Origin: Hyphomicrobiaceae bacterium
Lineage (GTDB): Bacteria > Pseudomonadota > Alphaproteobacteria > Rhizobiales > Hyphomicrobiaceae
Direction of reading: 5' to 3'
Assembly (NCBI GenBank): GCA_022844275.1
Contig: JALHMB010000003.1
Coordinates: 496,001 to 560,000, forward strand
DNA length: 64,000 nt
Position numbers and translations under genes: made by a program. Shown here one piece after another: positions 36,856 to 46,316 of the stretch (position 1 is the first letter of the stretch; each line of letters opens with the position of its first letter). The notes beneath the pieces are model-generated. The model made no database searches and had not been told where the DNA came from. It saw only the letters and a list, made by a program, of their open reading frames with translations.

Positions 36856-37197
36856 ATGCGTATGCTGATTTCGGTGTGTTTACTGAGCGTTATCGGCCTC
36901 GCGGGGGCGATTGCGTACACCGATATATGGCTCATGCGCATTATTCAAACTTACGCATATGGGGAAACCTGGATCACCGCCGCGCACTTTCGACAGCTTC
37001 AAATCGGCATGTCTTATCCCAATGCCCTGGAGGTATTGGGCCGCCCCGGCAAAGAGGTTTCAAGCACCCGCATCTCTACCGCGACGGGCGAAGCCGTCGT
37101 GACGACGTACTCCTGGCACAACGCGGATGGATCGAACGTCATTCTCGTTTTCGTGGACGACCAGCTCGTTGAAAAGGCTCGGATCGGTTTGCATTGA
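36856..37197 (+). CDS. Small membrane-anchored protein with SmpA/OmlA-like domain
   Basis: Protein of 113 residues. An N-terminal hydrophobic segment (LISVCLLSVIGLAGAIAY) acts as uncleaved anchor or signal; no lipobox Cys is placed correctly. The rest (TAAHFRQLQIGMSYPNALEVLG to the end) resembles the BLIP/SmpA/OmlA and DUF3862 fold: a helix with the GMSxxxALEVLGRPG turn followed by beta strands (TYSWHNADGSNVILVFVDDQLV). Such domains act in protein-protein contacts in the envelope. The ATG at 36856 has GGGAGA upstream. A second small gene follows after 9 nt. Confidence 0.65.
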   Translation: MRMLISVCLLSVIGLAGAIAYTDIWLMRIIQTYAYGETWITAAHFRQLQIGMSYPNALEVLGRPGKEVSSTRISTATGEAVVTTYSWHNADGSNVILVFVDDQLVEKARIGLH

Positions 37198-37206
37198 GGA
37201 TGTCCA

Positions 37207-37428
37207 ATGGGTGAACCGGAGCATCGAGGTTCCATTCGCAACCGGACGGCCATCGCCAGGAGCCGCAAAGCATTTCTACGCGCCGTAAGCAGGCTTCGCG
37301 GAAACTATCCGCTTTCGGCGCCGAGCGCCGAAGCAATGCGCTTGATCACTGAGGCAGCCCTGTTCGCGGGGCTCCTCATCACGGCGCTCCTCATAGGCTT
37401 CGCCTTCATGATCATTTTGACCGAATAG
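37207..37428 (+). CDS. Small single-pass membrane protein
   Basis: Protein of 73 residues: a basic N-terminal half (RNRTAIARSRKAFLRAVSRLR) and one C-terminal transmembrane helix (LITEAALFAGLLITALLIGF). GAGGA lies 7 nt before the ATG and overlaps the previous stop, so translation is probably coupled to the SmpA-like gene. No family recognised. Confidence 0.5.
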   Translation: MGEPEHRGSIRNRTAIARSRKAFLRAVSRLRGNYPLSAPSAEAMRLITEAALFAGLLITALLIGFAFMIILTE

Positions 37429-37489
37429 CCCGACAACTCGGAATGCGTCGAGAAGCCAATCCGTGCCTAGGCACGAAAAGGAGGAGCCA

Positions 37490-38170
37490 GTGCCCACACT
37501 GCAATTGGACGGGATAGATCCCTCTCAGCAACCGCTGCACGAAACAGTAGCCGTTGAGGTAAAGGAGGCCCTCTTTGGAACCATCGGATACCCGCAGCTG
37601 AAATCCGATGTCGTGATCGTGCGCAACGATCCCTTTTGCAAGAGCCCCATGTATTGCTTCGGCAGCCCGCAGGAAAGGATCCTCCTGAAATCCTCGGGCA
37701 ATGCACCCTGGCAATACGCCCACCAGCTGGCCCACGAGTTTGGGCACATGTCGGCGCGGTCGGACCTGCGGTTTCCACGGAGGGACGGATTGTTTTGGAT
37801 CGAGGAGGTCCTGGCCGATTGCCATTCCCTGATTGCGCTGCATCGACTGCGTCAACTCGACGGCTCACTCAAGACGGGCGCCGATGCTTACCTGCGGGAC
37901 CTGCTTGCTGAGCCCCGAGATAAGGCAATCGATCAAGCATGGTTCAACGCAAATCGGGGAGCGCTGCACGGCGCCGCCACCCTGACAGGCCCATGCCAGG
38001 CGATCGCCAGGCACATCTTCACCAATCTCGGACACGAGCGGATTTTGCGCGACAATCGGCTGTTGATTGAGCTGGAGACCGGGCTGGAGCTAAGTGCTTT
38101 TCTCGAGCAGTGGGAGAAACTCAGTCGTTCCAAGCGTAGCGTACCTTCGATCCTTCGCGCGCTTTTGTAG
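37490..38170 (+). CDS. Putative zinc metallopeptidase with HEFGH motif
   Basis: Soluble protein of 226 residues with no signal peptide. The zinc motif HEFGH (82-86) lies in AHQLAHEFGHMSARSD, and a second motif WIEEVLADCHSL (103-114) offers the third ligand Glu in the EExxAD form typical of gluzincins. The C-terminal half is helical and includes LTGPCQAIARHIFTNLG. I place the start at the GTG 37490, because AAGGAGG lies 5 nt upstream; an in-frame GTG 9 codons earlier has none. The spacing of about 19 residues between HExxH and Glu is in the gluzincin range. Substrate and role unknown. Confidence 0.65.
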   Translation: MPTLQLDGIDPSQQPLHETVAVEVKEALFGTIGYPQLKSDVVIVRNDPFCKSPMYCFGSPQERILLKSSGNAPWQYAHQLAHEFGHMSARSDLRFPRRDGLFWIEEVLADCHSLIALHRLRQLDGSLKTGADAYLRDLLAEPRDKAIDQAWFNANRGALHGAATLTGPCQAIARHIFTNLGHERILRDNRLLIELETGLELSAFLEQWEKLSRSKRSVPSILRALL

Positions 38171-38675
38171 ATGCCCGGAGTTCTGGTACCGCCACTTGAA
38201 CACGCACGGCGCACCAATTGCTCCTCCTCAGCCCCGCTGCATGGAGATGGATTGAGCCCTTCTTGGCGGCCAATTCAATGGTTGCGTATTCGACAAGTAG
38301 GCTGAAATACGAATCTGCCGGCAATGGGGCGATCGCTCACGGCACCTGAATGAAATTGCGGCAGTTGTCTGGATCGGATTGTGTCTGCGCTGTCAGTTCA
38401 AGCTCGCGCTTTCACGAAGTTGGCGATCAGGCGAGGCGCACGCAAACAATTTGATCGCATGGGAGAAAAATAATCGCGCTGAGCAGATGGATGGCCTTGG
38501 CCAACGCGTAGCCTCAGAGTCGCAGGAATGGGACGGCATCGCCATCTATGCCATCTGCGCAGCTCTATGTTCCGCAATAGCGCAAGTGCGCGTGCTTGGA
38601 TCGCGTTCGGCTCAATTACCAGCCTGATCGTGCTTGGATGGGTTCACGGCCGCGCCACCCCTCGTGGAGGGCTAC
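38171..38675. other. 505-base stretch without a recognisable gene
   Basis: Open frames on both strands here are short, lack ribosome sites and give no recognisable product. Codon-position bias is weak compared with flanking genes. It may be a decayed gene or the promoter region for the acyltransferase. Confidence 0.5.
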
Positions 38676-39581
38676 ATGGACGACAATCTGAGCCTGCTCA
38701 CCCAAGCCAACGCTTGCGAGATCCTGGCCGCATTCAAGCTCGATCGTCTCGGGCGTTTCCAGCGCGTCGCGAATTGGCTGGCGCGCTTTCCGGCGCGGCG
38801 GCTCGCCCTTGAGATGCTGCGCTTCGATGATCTTGTTGGACTGCATGGACTGGCAGCCGGTGGCCGCTATCTCCTGCACGAGTTCACGAGCACCACTCGG
38901 ATTGAAGGTCAGCAACATGTTCCTCGATCCGGGCCAATGCTCGCTGTCGCAAACCACCCGGGCATGGTCGATGCCATGGCAATCTGGGTCGCTCTGGAGC
39001 GCCGACCTGATCTGAAGATAATCGCAGCCGACCGCGATATCCTACGCCTCATTCCGAACATCCGCAGCCGGCTCCTGCTCGTCGACCCGCGAACAAGATG
39101 CCGCACAGAGCTTTTGCGCGAGGCAACGGCTCATTTGCGGCAAGGTGGGGCATTGTTGACCTTCCCGGCAGGAACCATAGAGCCCGATCCGTTAGTTAGG
39201 GCTGCAGTTCCGCTCGTGGGTTGGTCGAGGAGCCCCGAGCTGTTCGTTCGCTTGGTACCCGAGACCGTCGTATTGCCGATCGCTGTCTCTGGCGTGATCT
39301 CAAGAGCGGCTCATCAACATCGAATAGCCAAGCGTTTCACCGATCCGAAAGAGCGCGAATGGGCGGCTGCTACGTTGCAGGTTATGTGTCGCCGCTTCCG
39401 CGACACGCAACCTCGCGTGCTGATCGGAGAGCCCATTTCTCCGCGGCAACTCAGCCGATGGACGGCCGTGCATGGGATCATGGCGACTTTGCTGGCGCGC
39501 ACCATCTACCCCAACGATGAAGGCCCTTCGGCCGGTGGGGAACTCTGCTGCGTCGACGCATTGAGCCGGCACCCTCTTTAG
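38676..39581 (+). CDS. PlsC-like phospholipid/glycerol acyltransferase
   Basis: Membrane-associated acyltransferase of 301 residues. The catalytic HX4D motif is H94-P-G-M-V-D99 in VANHPGMVDAM. The glycerophosphate-binding block is LLTFPAGTIEPDP, in which the usual FPEGTRS is altered to FPAGTIE, so the substrate may differ from lysophosphatidate. LFVRLVPETVVLPIAVSG is the later conserved strand. The ATG at 38676 has GGAGG 5 nt upstream. Neighbours give no lipid pathway. Confidence 0.82.
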   Translation: MDDNLSLLTQANACEILAAFKLDRLGRFQRVANWLARFPARRLALEMLRFDDLVGLHGLAAGGRYLLHEFTSTTRIEGQQHVPRSGPMLAVANHPGMVDAMAIWVALERRPDLKIIAADRDILRLIPNIRSRLLLVDPRTRCRTELLREATAHLRQGGALLTFPAGTIEPDPLVRAAVPLVGWSRSPELFVRLVPETVVLPIAVSGVISRAAHQHRIAKRFTDPKEREWAAATLQVMCRRFRDTQPRVLIGEPISPRQLSRWTAVHGIMATLLARTIYPNDEGPSAGGELCCVDALSRHPL

Positions 39582-39611
39582 CGGATGTTTCCGTACTTCA
39601 GTGAGTGCCCT

Positions 39612-39986
39612 TCACTCCTTCGCCGAAGGTCCATCGGGACGCGTCAGCACAAACGCCGCCGCAGCGCACAACACAGCAGCCTGCACGAGGAGCAGCATGC
39701 CGGAAAGGCCCATCGCCGCGCCCAAGGCCAGGGTTGCCGTCATGACCACGACAGCTGCAGTCTTGGCGCGGCGACTGATAGCGCCATGTGAGCGCCAGTC
39801 CGTGATTGGCGGCCCCAGATGCGGATGCGTGACGAGCCAGCTGTGGAGGCGCGGCGATGATCGCGCGAAGGCAAACGCGGCGAGCAAGAGAAATGGTGTG
39901 GTTGGAACGAGCGGCAGCAACACGCCGGCGATAGCGAAAGCGGTCGAGAGGAAACCCAGGATGATCCATAGAATTCGCACTGGCAT
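39612..39986 (-). CDS. DUF454 (YbaN family) inner-membrane protein
   Basis: Membrane protein of 124 residues with three or four helices. It has the family N-terminus (ILWIILGFLSTAFAIAGVLL) followed by PLVPTTPFLLLAAFAFARSS, the hallmark PTTPF block of DUF454, and then the cytoplasmic THPHLGPPITDWRSHGAI motif. Function unknown in the family. The ATG at 39986 was taken because it opens the conserved first helix. It lies head to head with a GFA fragment on the other strand. Confidence 0.85.
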   Translation of the reverse strand: MPVRILWIILGFLSTAFAIAGVLLPLVPTTPFLLLAAFAFARSSPRLHSWLVTHPHLGPPITDWRSHGAISRRAKTAAVVVMTATLALGAAMGLSGMLLLVQAAVLCAAAAFVLTRPDGPSAKE

Positions 39987-40239
39987 GTCTCTTCGCACTC
40001 GCTTCGTCTCGTGCGACAGCAACAAAGCCCTCGAATTTCATTTCTGCCTTGAGTGTGGATGTGTCGCCTATTGGCGCGGCAGAGGACTTGATGAGCAGGG
40101 GCGCCGTCGCATTGCCGTCAACCTGAGGCTCGCCGAACCGGCCACGGTCGCCGGCATCATCATGGAGCACTTCGACGGGCTCGACAGCTTCGATGACCTC
40201 GGGCAGGACGGCCGGTGCGTCAGGGATATGTGGTTCTAG
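39985..40239 (+). pseudogene. GFA-family (glutathione-dependent formaldehyde-activating-like) C-terminal fragment
   Basis: The frame encodes 84 residues that match only the second half of a GFA/Mss4-fold zinc protein: EFHFCLECGCVAYWRG (C-x2-C zinc pair after the FHFC strand), RIAVNLRLAEP and the C-terminal DGLDSFDDL and DMWF. The N-terminal half with the first Cys pair (CHCG and SxCxxxG) is absent upstream, where the DUF454 gene on the opposite strand now begins. I read this as a truncated gene. A short expressed protein from the ATG at 39985 cannot be excluded. Confidence 0.55.
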
Positions 40240-40373
40240 TTGTCACGGGCGCGCCTCCAAAATCGCGTCACTGGATTTGTCACTGCTCGGTGCCAGCATG
40301 CCGGGCACAGTTTCGTGCGTGCTCCCGATGCACCGGGCCGAGCACGCCCCGAGGGAACACATCAAGTAATTGA

Positions 40374-40388
40374 TTTCGCTTAGCGAAA
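40374..40388 (-). terminator. Hairpin downstream of tRNA-Thr
   Basis: TTTCGC and GCGAAA pair around a 3-nt loop, 2 nt beyond the encoded CCA end on the minus strand, preceded by T4. It probably marks the transcript end or a processing site. Confidence 0.4.
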
Positions 40389-40390
40389 AC

Positions 40391-40465
<75 letters not shown>

Positions 40466-40697
40466 GGAGTCGTGCGGCGAGGCGCCGACGGCCCCTGATC
40501 TAGCCTTATTCACCCTACCCTGCAACCGACGAATTGGCATCGTCCTGCACGGATCTGCGAGCCTCCAGTTCACGCCGGGTCAATTCAGCGTGTCAACGCA
40601 CCGGCCCATATTGCCGACCATTGAGCGATCACGGATGGTCCTGCCGTTGGCGCTTTATCGAATCGGCCACGCACCCTATGATCAAACGAGGAAAGTA

Positions 40698-41090
40698 ATG
40701 GATTTTCTTAGACCCTACGCGCCGCAGCTTCTGAGCGTGCTGCGGATCATGTCGGGCCTGCTCCTGCTGCAGCATGGCACCACCAAATATCTCAGCATTC
40801 CCGTTAGCCCGATGAGCAACGCCTCGCCCGCCACGATGTCGGGTGCCGCAGGCGTCATCGAGCTCGTCGGCGGCGTGCTGCTGGTACTCGGTCTCTTCAC
40901 GCGTCCGGCAGCTTTCATCGCGTCGGGCATGTGCGCGGTTGCCTACTTCTATGCCCATGCCGGTCGCGGCTTCTATCCGCTCCTGAACGGCGGCGAGCTG
41001 GCCGTACTTTATGCCTTCGTCTTCCTCTATCTGGCGGCGGCTGGCGGCGGCCCTCTCAGCCTCGACCGGCTCATCCGCAAGGAAGACTAG
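40698..41090 (+). CDS. DoxX family membrane protein
   Basis: Inner-membrane protein of 130 residues with four predicted helices. Typical DoxX blocks are LLSVLRIMSGLLLLQHGTTK, GAAGVIELVGGVLLVLGLFT and AFIASGMCAVAYFYAHA. Members are associated with thiosulfate:quinone reduction or redox stress, but most are uncharacterised. GAGGAA precedes the ATG at 40698 by 4 nt; the longer open frame upstream lacks family similarity. A GC-rich hairpin follows. Confidence 0.88.
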   Translation: MDFLRPYAPQLLSVLRIMSGLLLLQHGTTKYLSIPVSPMSNASPATMSGAAGVIELVGGVLLVLGLFTRPAAFIASGMCAVAYFYAHAGRGFYPLLNGGELAVLYAFVFLYLAAAGGGPLSLDRLIRKED

Positions 41091-41165
41091 GTCGAGCCAA
41101 GCGCATACCGGACCGCGTGGGCCGACACTTGCGCTCCACGCGCGAGCCTGTAGACAATCCCTTGG

Positions 41166-41196
41166 CGGCCGCGCAGGCATTCCCGCGCGGCCGTTT
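41166..41196 (+). terminator. Terminator-like hairpin after the DoxX gene
   Basis: CGGCCGCGC and GCGCGGCCG form a 9-bp perfect stem with a 10-nt loop, followed by TTT. The short T run makes it a weak intrinsic terminator. Confidence 0.45.
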
Positions 41197-41239
41197 CCAT
41201 GTTCCATCTCGATAAGCCCTAAGTAATCCAGGACCGCCC

Positions 41240-42442
41240 ATGACCGCCCCCAGCAGCGCCGGCGCCCTCGCCGGCATCAAGGTGATCGATCTTTCGCGTG
41301 TGCTCGGGGGGCCATACGCGACGCAGCTCCTGTCCGACCATGGCGCCGACGTCATCAAGCTCGAGCCGCCGCAGGGTGATGAAGTGCGCGACTGGGGGCC
41401 TCCGTTCCATGATGAGGATGCCTCCTACTTCATCGGCATCAACCGCAACAAGCGCTCGGTCGGTCTCGATCTCGCACAACCCGATGGTCGCGCAGTGCTG
41501 CTGCGGCTGCTCGAGGGTGCCGACGTGCTCATTGAGAACTTCAAACCCGGCTCCATGGAGAAGTGGGGCATCGGCTATCAGGAGCTGGCCAAGAAGTTTC
41601 CGCGCCTCGTCTACTGCAAGGTCTCGGGCTTCGGCGCCGAAGGCCCGCTCGGCGGCTTTCCCGGCTACGATGCCATCGTCGGCGCCATGGCCGGCCACTA
41701 CAGTGTCAACGGCAGCCCGGAGTCGGGTCCGATGCGCATGGGCCTCGCCGTGGTCGACATCACGACCGGCCTCTACTCGGTGATCGGCATCCTGCTTGCC
41801 ATGCACGAGCGCGAGCGTTCCGGCCGCGGCCAGTTCATCGACATGGCGCTCTACGACAGTGCGCTGAGCCTGATGCATCCGCACTTCGCCAACTATTTCA
41901 TATCGGGCAAGGTCCCAGGCCTCACGGGCAACACGCACGGCAATCTCGCGCCCTATGGCATGTTCGCGACCAAGACCTGCCGAGTGATGATCGGCGCCGG
42001 CAACAATCGCGCCTTCAAGCGCGTGTGTGAAGAGCTCGGCGTACCGGAAATGGCGGAGGACCCGCGCTTCGCCACCAACGGTGACCGGATCAAGAACCGC
42101 GACGAACTCAACCGCGTCATTACCGAGCGCCTGTCGAAGGTCGACGGCATGGAATTCTCGCTCAAGCTGCTCAAGGCAGGCCTCCCGTGCGGACCGGTAC
42201 TCAATTCTGAGGAAGCGCTGAACCATCCGCACGCGACTGCGCGCGGGGCCATCGTCCAGAAGGACTGGTACAAGGGCATCGGTACGCCCGTGAAGCTCTC
42301 GCGCACGCCCGGCAGCCTCAAGACACCGCCGCCACGCTTCTCCCAGCACACACGCGAAGTCCTCGCGGAACACGGCTTCGACGATGCCGCGATCGAGCGC
42401 CTGAAAGCGGCCGGCGTGCTCGTCGAGAAGCGTCGTAGTTAA
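41240..42442 (+). CDS. CaiB/BaiF family CoA-transferase (family III)
   Basis: Cytosolic CoA-transferase of 400 residues, working as an interlocked dimer. It starts with GIKVIDLSRVLGGPYATQLL and GADVIKLEPPQGDEVRDWG, the CoA-binding N-terminal block. Asp173 in LAVVDITTGLYS is the catalytic residue that forms the acyl anhydride. NRNKRSVGLDL and ALYDSALSLMHP are also conserved. It transfers CoA between carboxylic acids (formyl-, succinyl- or aryl-type); the acid is not predictable. A CCAGGA ribosome site precedes the ATG. No acyl-CoA lyase or dehydrogenase is adjacent. Confidence 0.93.
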   Translation: MTAPSSAGALAGIKVIDLSRVLGGPYATQLLSDHGADVIKLEPPQGDEVRDWGPPFHDEDASYFIGINRNKRSVGLDLAQPDGRAVLLRLLEGADVLIENFKPGSMEKWGIGYQELAKKFPRLVYCKVSGFGAEGPLGGFPGYDAIVGAMAGHYSVNGSPESGPMRMGLAVVDITTGLYSVIGILLAMHERERSGRGQFIDMALYDSALSLMHPHFANYFISGKVPGLTGNTHGNLAPYGMFATKTCRVMIGAGNNRAFKRVCEELGVPEMAEDPRFATNGDRIKNRDELNRVITERLSKVDGMEFSLKLLKAGLPCGPVLNSEEALNHPHATARGAIVQKDWYKGIGTPVKLSRTPGSLKTPPPRFSQHTREVLAEHGFDDAAIERLKAAGVLVEKRRS

Positions 42443-42674
42443 TTCGCACCCCGCCTATTCAGAACGTAATAACCGGAAATAATTCCACAAGAATTCGCCC
42501 ACTCGACGCCCCATTTCAGCCATTCGAGTTTTCAACCCTTAACGGGCTGAGCGCGGCGGCGCGTGGGCGTCGCACAGTGCTTTCATCACGACAACGCGGG
42601 GTGAGGCGGAAGCAGACGCTCAGCGCAGCGGCAAGGTCCCGGCGACCAGGCTGGCGAATGAGGGGTGTTTGTGT

Positions 42675-43850
42675 ATGAGCCCGCCGAACGACACGATCAA
42701 GTCGATCCGTCCTGCGGATCGGCCACCAGAGTTACCGCCCGTTGAGGCGTACAAGCCCGTGGAGCAATTCATCTGGGACGATGCGACGCCGGAAGCCGCA
42801 TCGAGCGAGGGGGAAACACTTCCGCGGATCGTCGTGGTATCGGACGAAATCGATGAAACCGACGACCCCAGTGATTCCTGGCGCCGGCAACTCATCTCCG
42901 CCCTTCACGATTCGGATCGCGAGAGTGCGCACGTAAAATCCCTTCCAGCAGAACCGCCGCCCATCCTTCCGTTGGAGACTATGCGCCGTGCACCGCGGGC
43001 GCTCGTGCCGCTCCCCCCGCAGCGCCTCGCGCAGCCCATACGCATAGAGCGGCGGCCGCGTCATCGCACCAGGTGGGCGTTACTCGGTGCCTCGGCTGCG
43101 GCGGGACTTCTCTCCATCGTCGTGCCCCGCGCGACGAACGCACCCGAGATGGCCGCCAATGCTGCGAGCCCGCAGCCCTTGATCACCGGCTCACTGGCGG
43201 CCGCCGTCGCCGAAGAGGACGTGTTCAAGCCCACAATGTTCAACTCGCCAGTGCTCGTCCGCGAGGTGCTGCCCCCGAAGCCTGAAGGCAAGACCACCGT
43301 ACCTCCGGCAATCGAGACCGTGCGGACGGTTCCCGTTCCGTTAGAGTCGCGGCCGCAGGCGATGGCTCCCGTCGCACCCGAAGTGGCGGTTATCGAACAA
43401 CCAGTGGTGCCACTGCCATCCGATCAACCTTCGCTAGCCTCGGCCCCGGTTCCGCCTGATCGCGATTCGCTAGCGGCATTGACCGAGCAGCTTTTCATTC
43501 CGCCACCCCAACCGCCCACCGTGCAACCGGAACCGCCGGAGGTCGAGCAGCCGCGGGCGCCGGCCAAGAGCGCCGCGCGCGGTAAGCAGATTTCGTCCTC
43601 GTACGAGCGTGCACTTCCAAAAAAGAAGCAACAGGCGCAGGCGCGAAAGCAGACGCCGCGCGCGAACCAAAAGACCGCGAGCCGGAGCCGCGAGGCACAG
43701 TGGCAGCCGAACCGTCAGGGCTTGAGCTCAGCGCAACCGAAGCAGGTAGAACCTTCGACGATGGTGAAGCTGCTGAAGTCGCTAAACCCCTTCGGATCCA
43801 AGGATGAGCCCGAGAAGGCTCCTGCGCCTGCGAAAAATATCTTCAAGTAA
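42675..43850 (+). CDS. Proline-rich single-pass membrane protein, unknown
   Basis: Protein of 391 residues with three zones: an acidic, Pro-rich cytoplasmic part (1-130), one membrane helix (TRWALLGASAAAGLLSIVV, about 133-151) preceded by a strongly basic patch (RIERRPRHR), and a long external Pro/Ala-rich part that turns very basic and Gln/Lys-rich after residue 290 (ALPKKKQQAQARKQTPRANQ). It ends KNIFK. The layout recalls TonB- or FtsN-like spanning proteins, but there is no known C-terminal domain. Codon use is that of a real gene. ATG at 42675; the ribosome site is GGGGTGT-like and weak. Confidence 0.65.
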   Translation: MSPPNDTIKSIRPADRPPELPPVEAYKPVEQFIWDDATPEAASSEGETLPRIVVVSDEIDETDDPSDSWRRQLISALHDSDRESAHVKSLPAEPPPILPLETMRRAPRALVPLPPQRLAQPIRIERRPRHRTRWALLGASAAAGLLSIVVPRATNAPEMAANAASPQPLITGSLAAAVAEEDVFKPTMFNSPVLVREVLPPKPEGKTTVPPAIETVRTVPVPLESRPQAMAPVAPEVAVIEQPVVPLPSDQPSLASAPVPPDRDSLAALTEQLFIPPPQPPTVQPEPPEVEQPRAPAKSAARGKQISSSYERALPKKKQQAQARKQTPRANQKTASRSREAQWQPNRQGLSSAQPKQVEPSTMVKLLKSLNPFGSKDEPEKAPAPAKNIFK

Positions 43851-43956
43851 GGCGCGGTCCGTCGGCTCGCTGAGCCGCAAAACAATTGACCTTCGAGGCT
43901 CGTCGTACTTCAACCGAGAAACTGTCGGTCAACGACGCTTTTCCCGGAGGTACGCC

Positions 43957-44427
43957 ATGTCGCTCACGACGCTGCTCTCAGCATTCACTGCCGCAGTCGA
44001 GAAGGGCGACGGCAGTGCGCTCGCCGACTGCTTCACTGCCGATGGCGTCTACGACGACTACTTCTTCGGCCCGAGCAAGTCCGGTCGCGAGGGCATCGTC
44101 GAGATGCTCGCCCACTTCTACGAGGGCGGGAAAGAATTCCGCTGGGACTTCTTCGATGTCGTCGAGACAGGCAAGCTCGGCTATGCGAGCTATCGCTTCA
44201 GCTATACCTCGACGCTGCCCGAGGTGAAGGGCACGCGCGTCGCCTTCGAGGGCATCAGCCGCTTCACACTCGAGGGCGGCAAGATCAAGCACTACGCCGA
44301 GGTCTTCGACCGCTCGCTCGCGCTCGCGCAGCTCGACTTCGCGCCGGAGCGGCTGAAGAAGATTGCCGCCCGCTACGCGACGCGACTGAAGGAGACGCCG
44401 GCGATGGCGCGCCACACCAAGGCGTAG
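43957..44427 (+). CDS. Nuclear transport factor 2-like (SnoaL fold) protein
   Basis: Soluble alpha+beta barrel protein of 156 residues. The pattern LLSAFTAAVEKGDGSALADC, then FTADGVYDDYFFGPSKSGREGI and the strand pairs (WDFFDVV, YASYRFSYTS, RVAFEGISRFTLEGGKIKHY) is typical of SnoaL/NTF2-like proteins, which bind small hydrophobic ligands or act as isomerases or hydrolases. The ATG at 43957 has CCCGGAGG upstream; the earlier open frame overlaps the previous gene's end. Convergent with ridA. Confidence 0.85.
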   Translation: MSLTTLLSAFTAAVEKGDGSALADCFTADGVYDDYFFGPSKSGREGIVEMLAHFYEGGKEFRWDFFDVVETGKLGYASYRFSYTSTLPEVKGTRVAFEGISRFTLEGGKIKHYAEVFDRSLALAQLDFAPERLKKIAARYATRLKETPAMARHTKA

Positions 44428-44436
44428 CGCGTCAAC

Positions 44437-44820
44437 TCACTTCCCGGCGTACGCAATCATCTCGATCTCGACGCGGGAGCCCATGGGCAGCCCCGCGACC
44501 TGGATTGTCGAGCGCGCGGGATAAGGCTCGACCATGTAGCCGGCATATACGCCGTTTACAGCCTGGAAGTCGGCAAGGTCCATGAGGAAGATCGTCGTCT
44601 TCACGACATTGCCGAAGCCGAGGCCCGCCGCTTCGAGGATCGCCTTCAGGTTCTCGAGGCACTGCTTGGCCTGCGCCGCGATATCGCCCTCGACGAGCTT
44701 ACCCGTCGCTGCATCGAGCGGAATCTGCCCCGAGATATGCACGTAGTCGCCCGAGGCAATGGCCACCGAGTACGGCCCGATCGGCTTGCTCTTCGGCGTC
44801 GTGATGGCTTTGCGTGTCAT
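44437..44820 (-). CDS. ridA: RidA family enamine/imine deaminase
   Basis: Small trimeric protein of 127 residues of the YjgF/RidA family. It has the N-terminal IGPYSVAIASGDYVHISGQI and the active-site residues Arg103 (PYPARSTIQV) and the C-terminal Glu (RVEIEMIA). RidA hydrolyses reactive 2-aminoacrylate released by PLP enzymes. It lies 163 nt downstream of mdh on the same strand, separated by a pair of palindromic repeats, so readthrough may be reduced. Confidence 0.93.
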   Translation of the reverse strand: MTRKAITTPKSKPIGPYSVAIASGDYVHISGQIPLDAATGKLVEGDIAAQAKQCLENLKAILEAAGLGFGNVVKTTIFLMDLADFQAVNGVYAGYMVEPYPARSTIQVAGLPMGSRVEIEMIAYAGK

Positions 44821-44850
44821 GGTTGGGAGCGGCTCCTCAAGCAGCCTCTA

Positions 44851-44976
44851 TCCCCTCTCCCCGTGCTTACGGGGAGAGGGCTAGGGTGAGGGGCGGCGGC
44901 ACACACCAACGTCGGCAAATGGCGCCGCCCCTCACCCCGACCCTCTCCCCATTGAAGGCAATGGGGAGAGGGGGAA
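44851..44976. repeat. Paired inverted palindromic repeats between mdh and ridA
   Basis: Two palindromes facing each other: 44853-44880 (12-bp arms CCCTCTCCCCGT, 4-nt loop) and 44941-44972 (13-bp arms CCCTCTCCCCATT, 6-nt loop). The stretches between them, GAGGGGCGGCG (44888-44898) and CGCCGCCCCTC (44923-44933), are also complementary. The unit is a relative of the element inside uvrB (24396-24444) and has the layout of a bacterial interspersed mosaic element. Confidence 0.8.
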
Positions 44977-44983
44977 GTAAGCA

Positions 44984-46316
<1,333 letters not shown>

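Noticed and set aside
38379-38627. An 82-codon plus-strand frame before the acyltransferase.
   Set aside because: No ribosome site, no recognisable fold and weak codon bias; the overlapping frames are equally long.
41219-42373. A 384-codon minus-strand open frame.
   Set aside because: Antisense to the CaiB/BaiF gene, which has the catalytic Asp and CoA-binding blocks; the antisense product is low-complexity.
44851-44976. A CRISPR-like or transposon end structure.
   Set aside because: Only two palindromic units, inverted rather than direct, without spacers of regular size and without cas or transposase genes; it fits a palindromic interspersed repeat.
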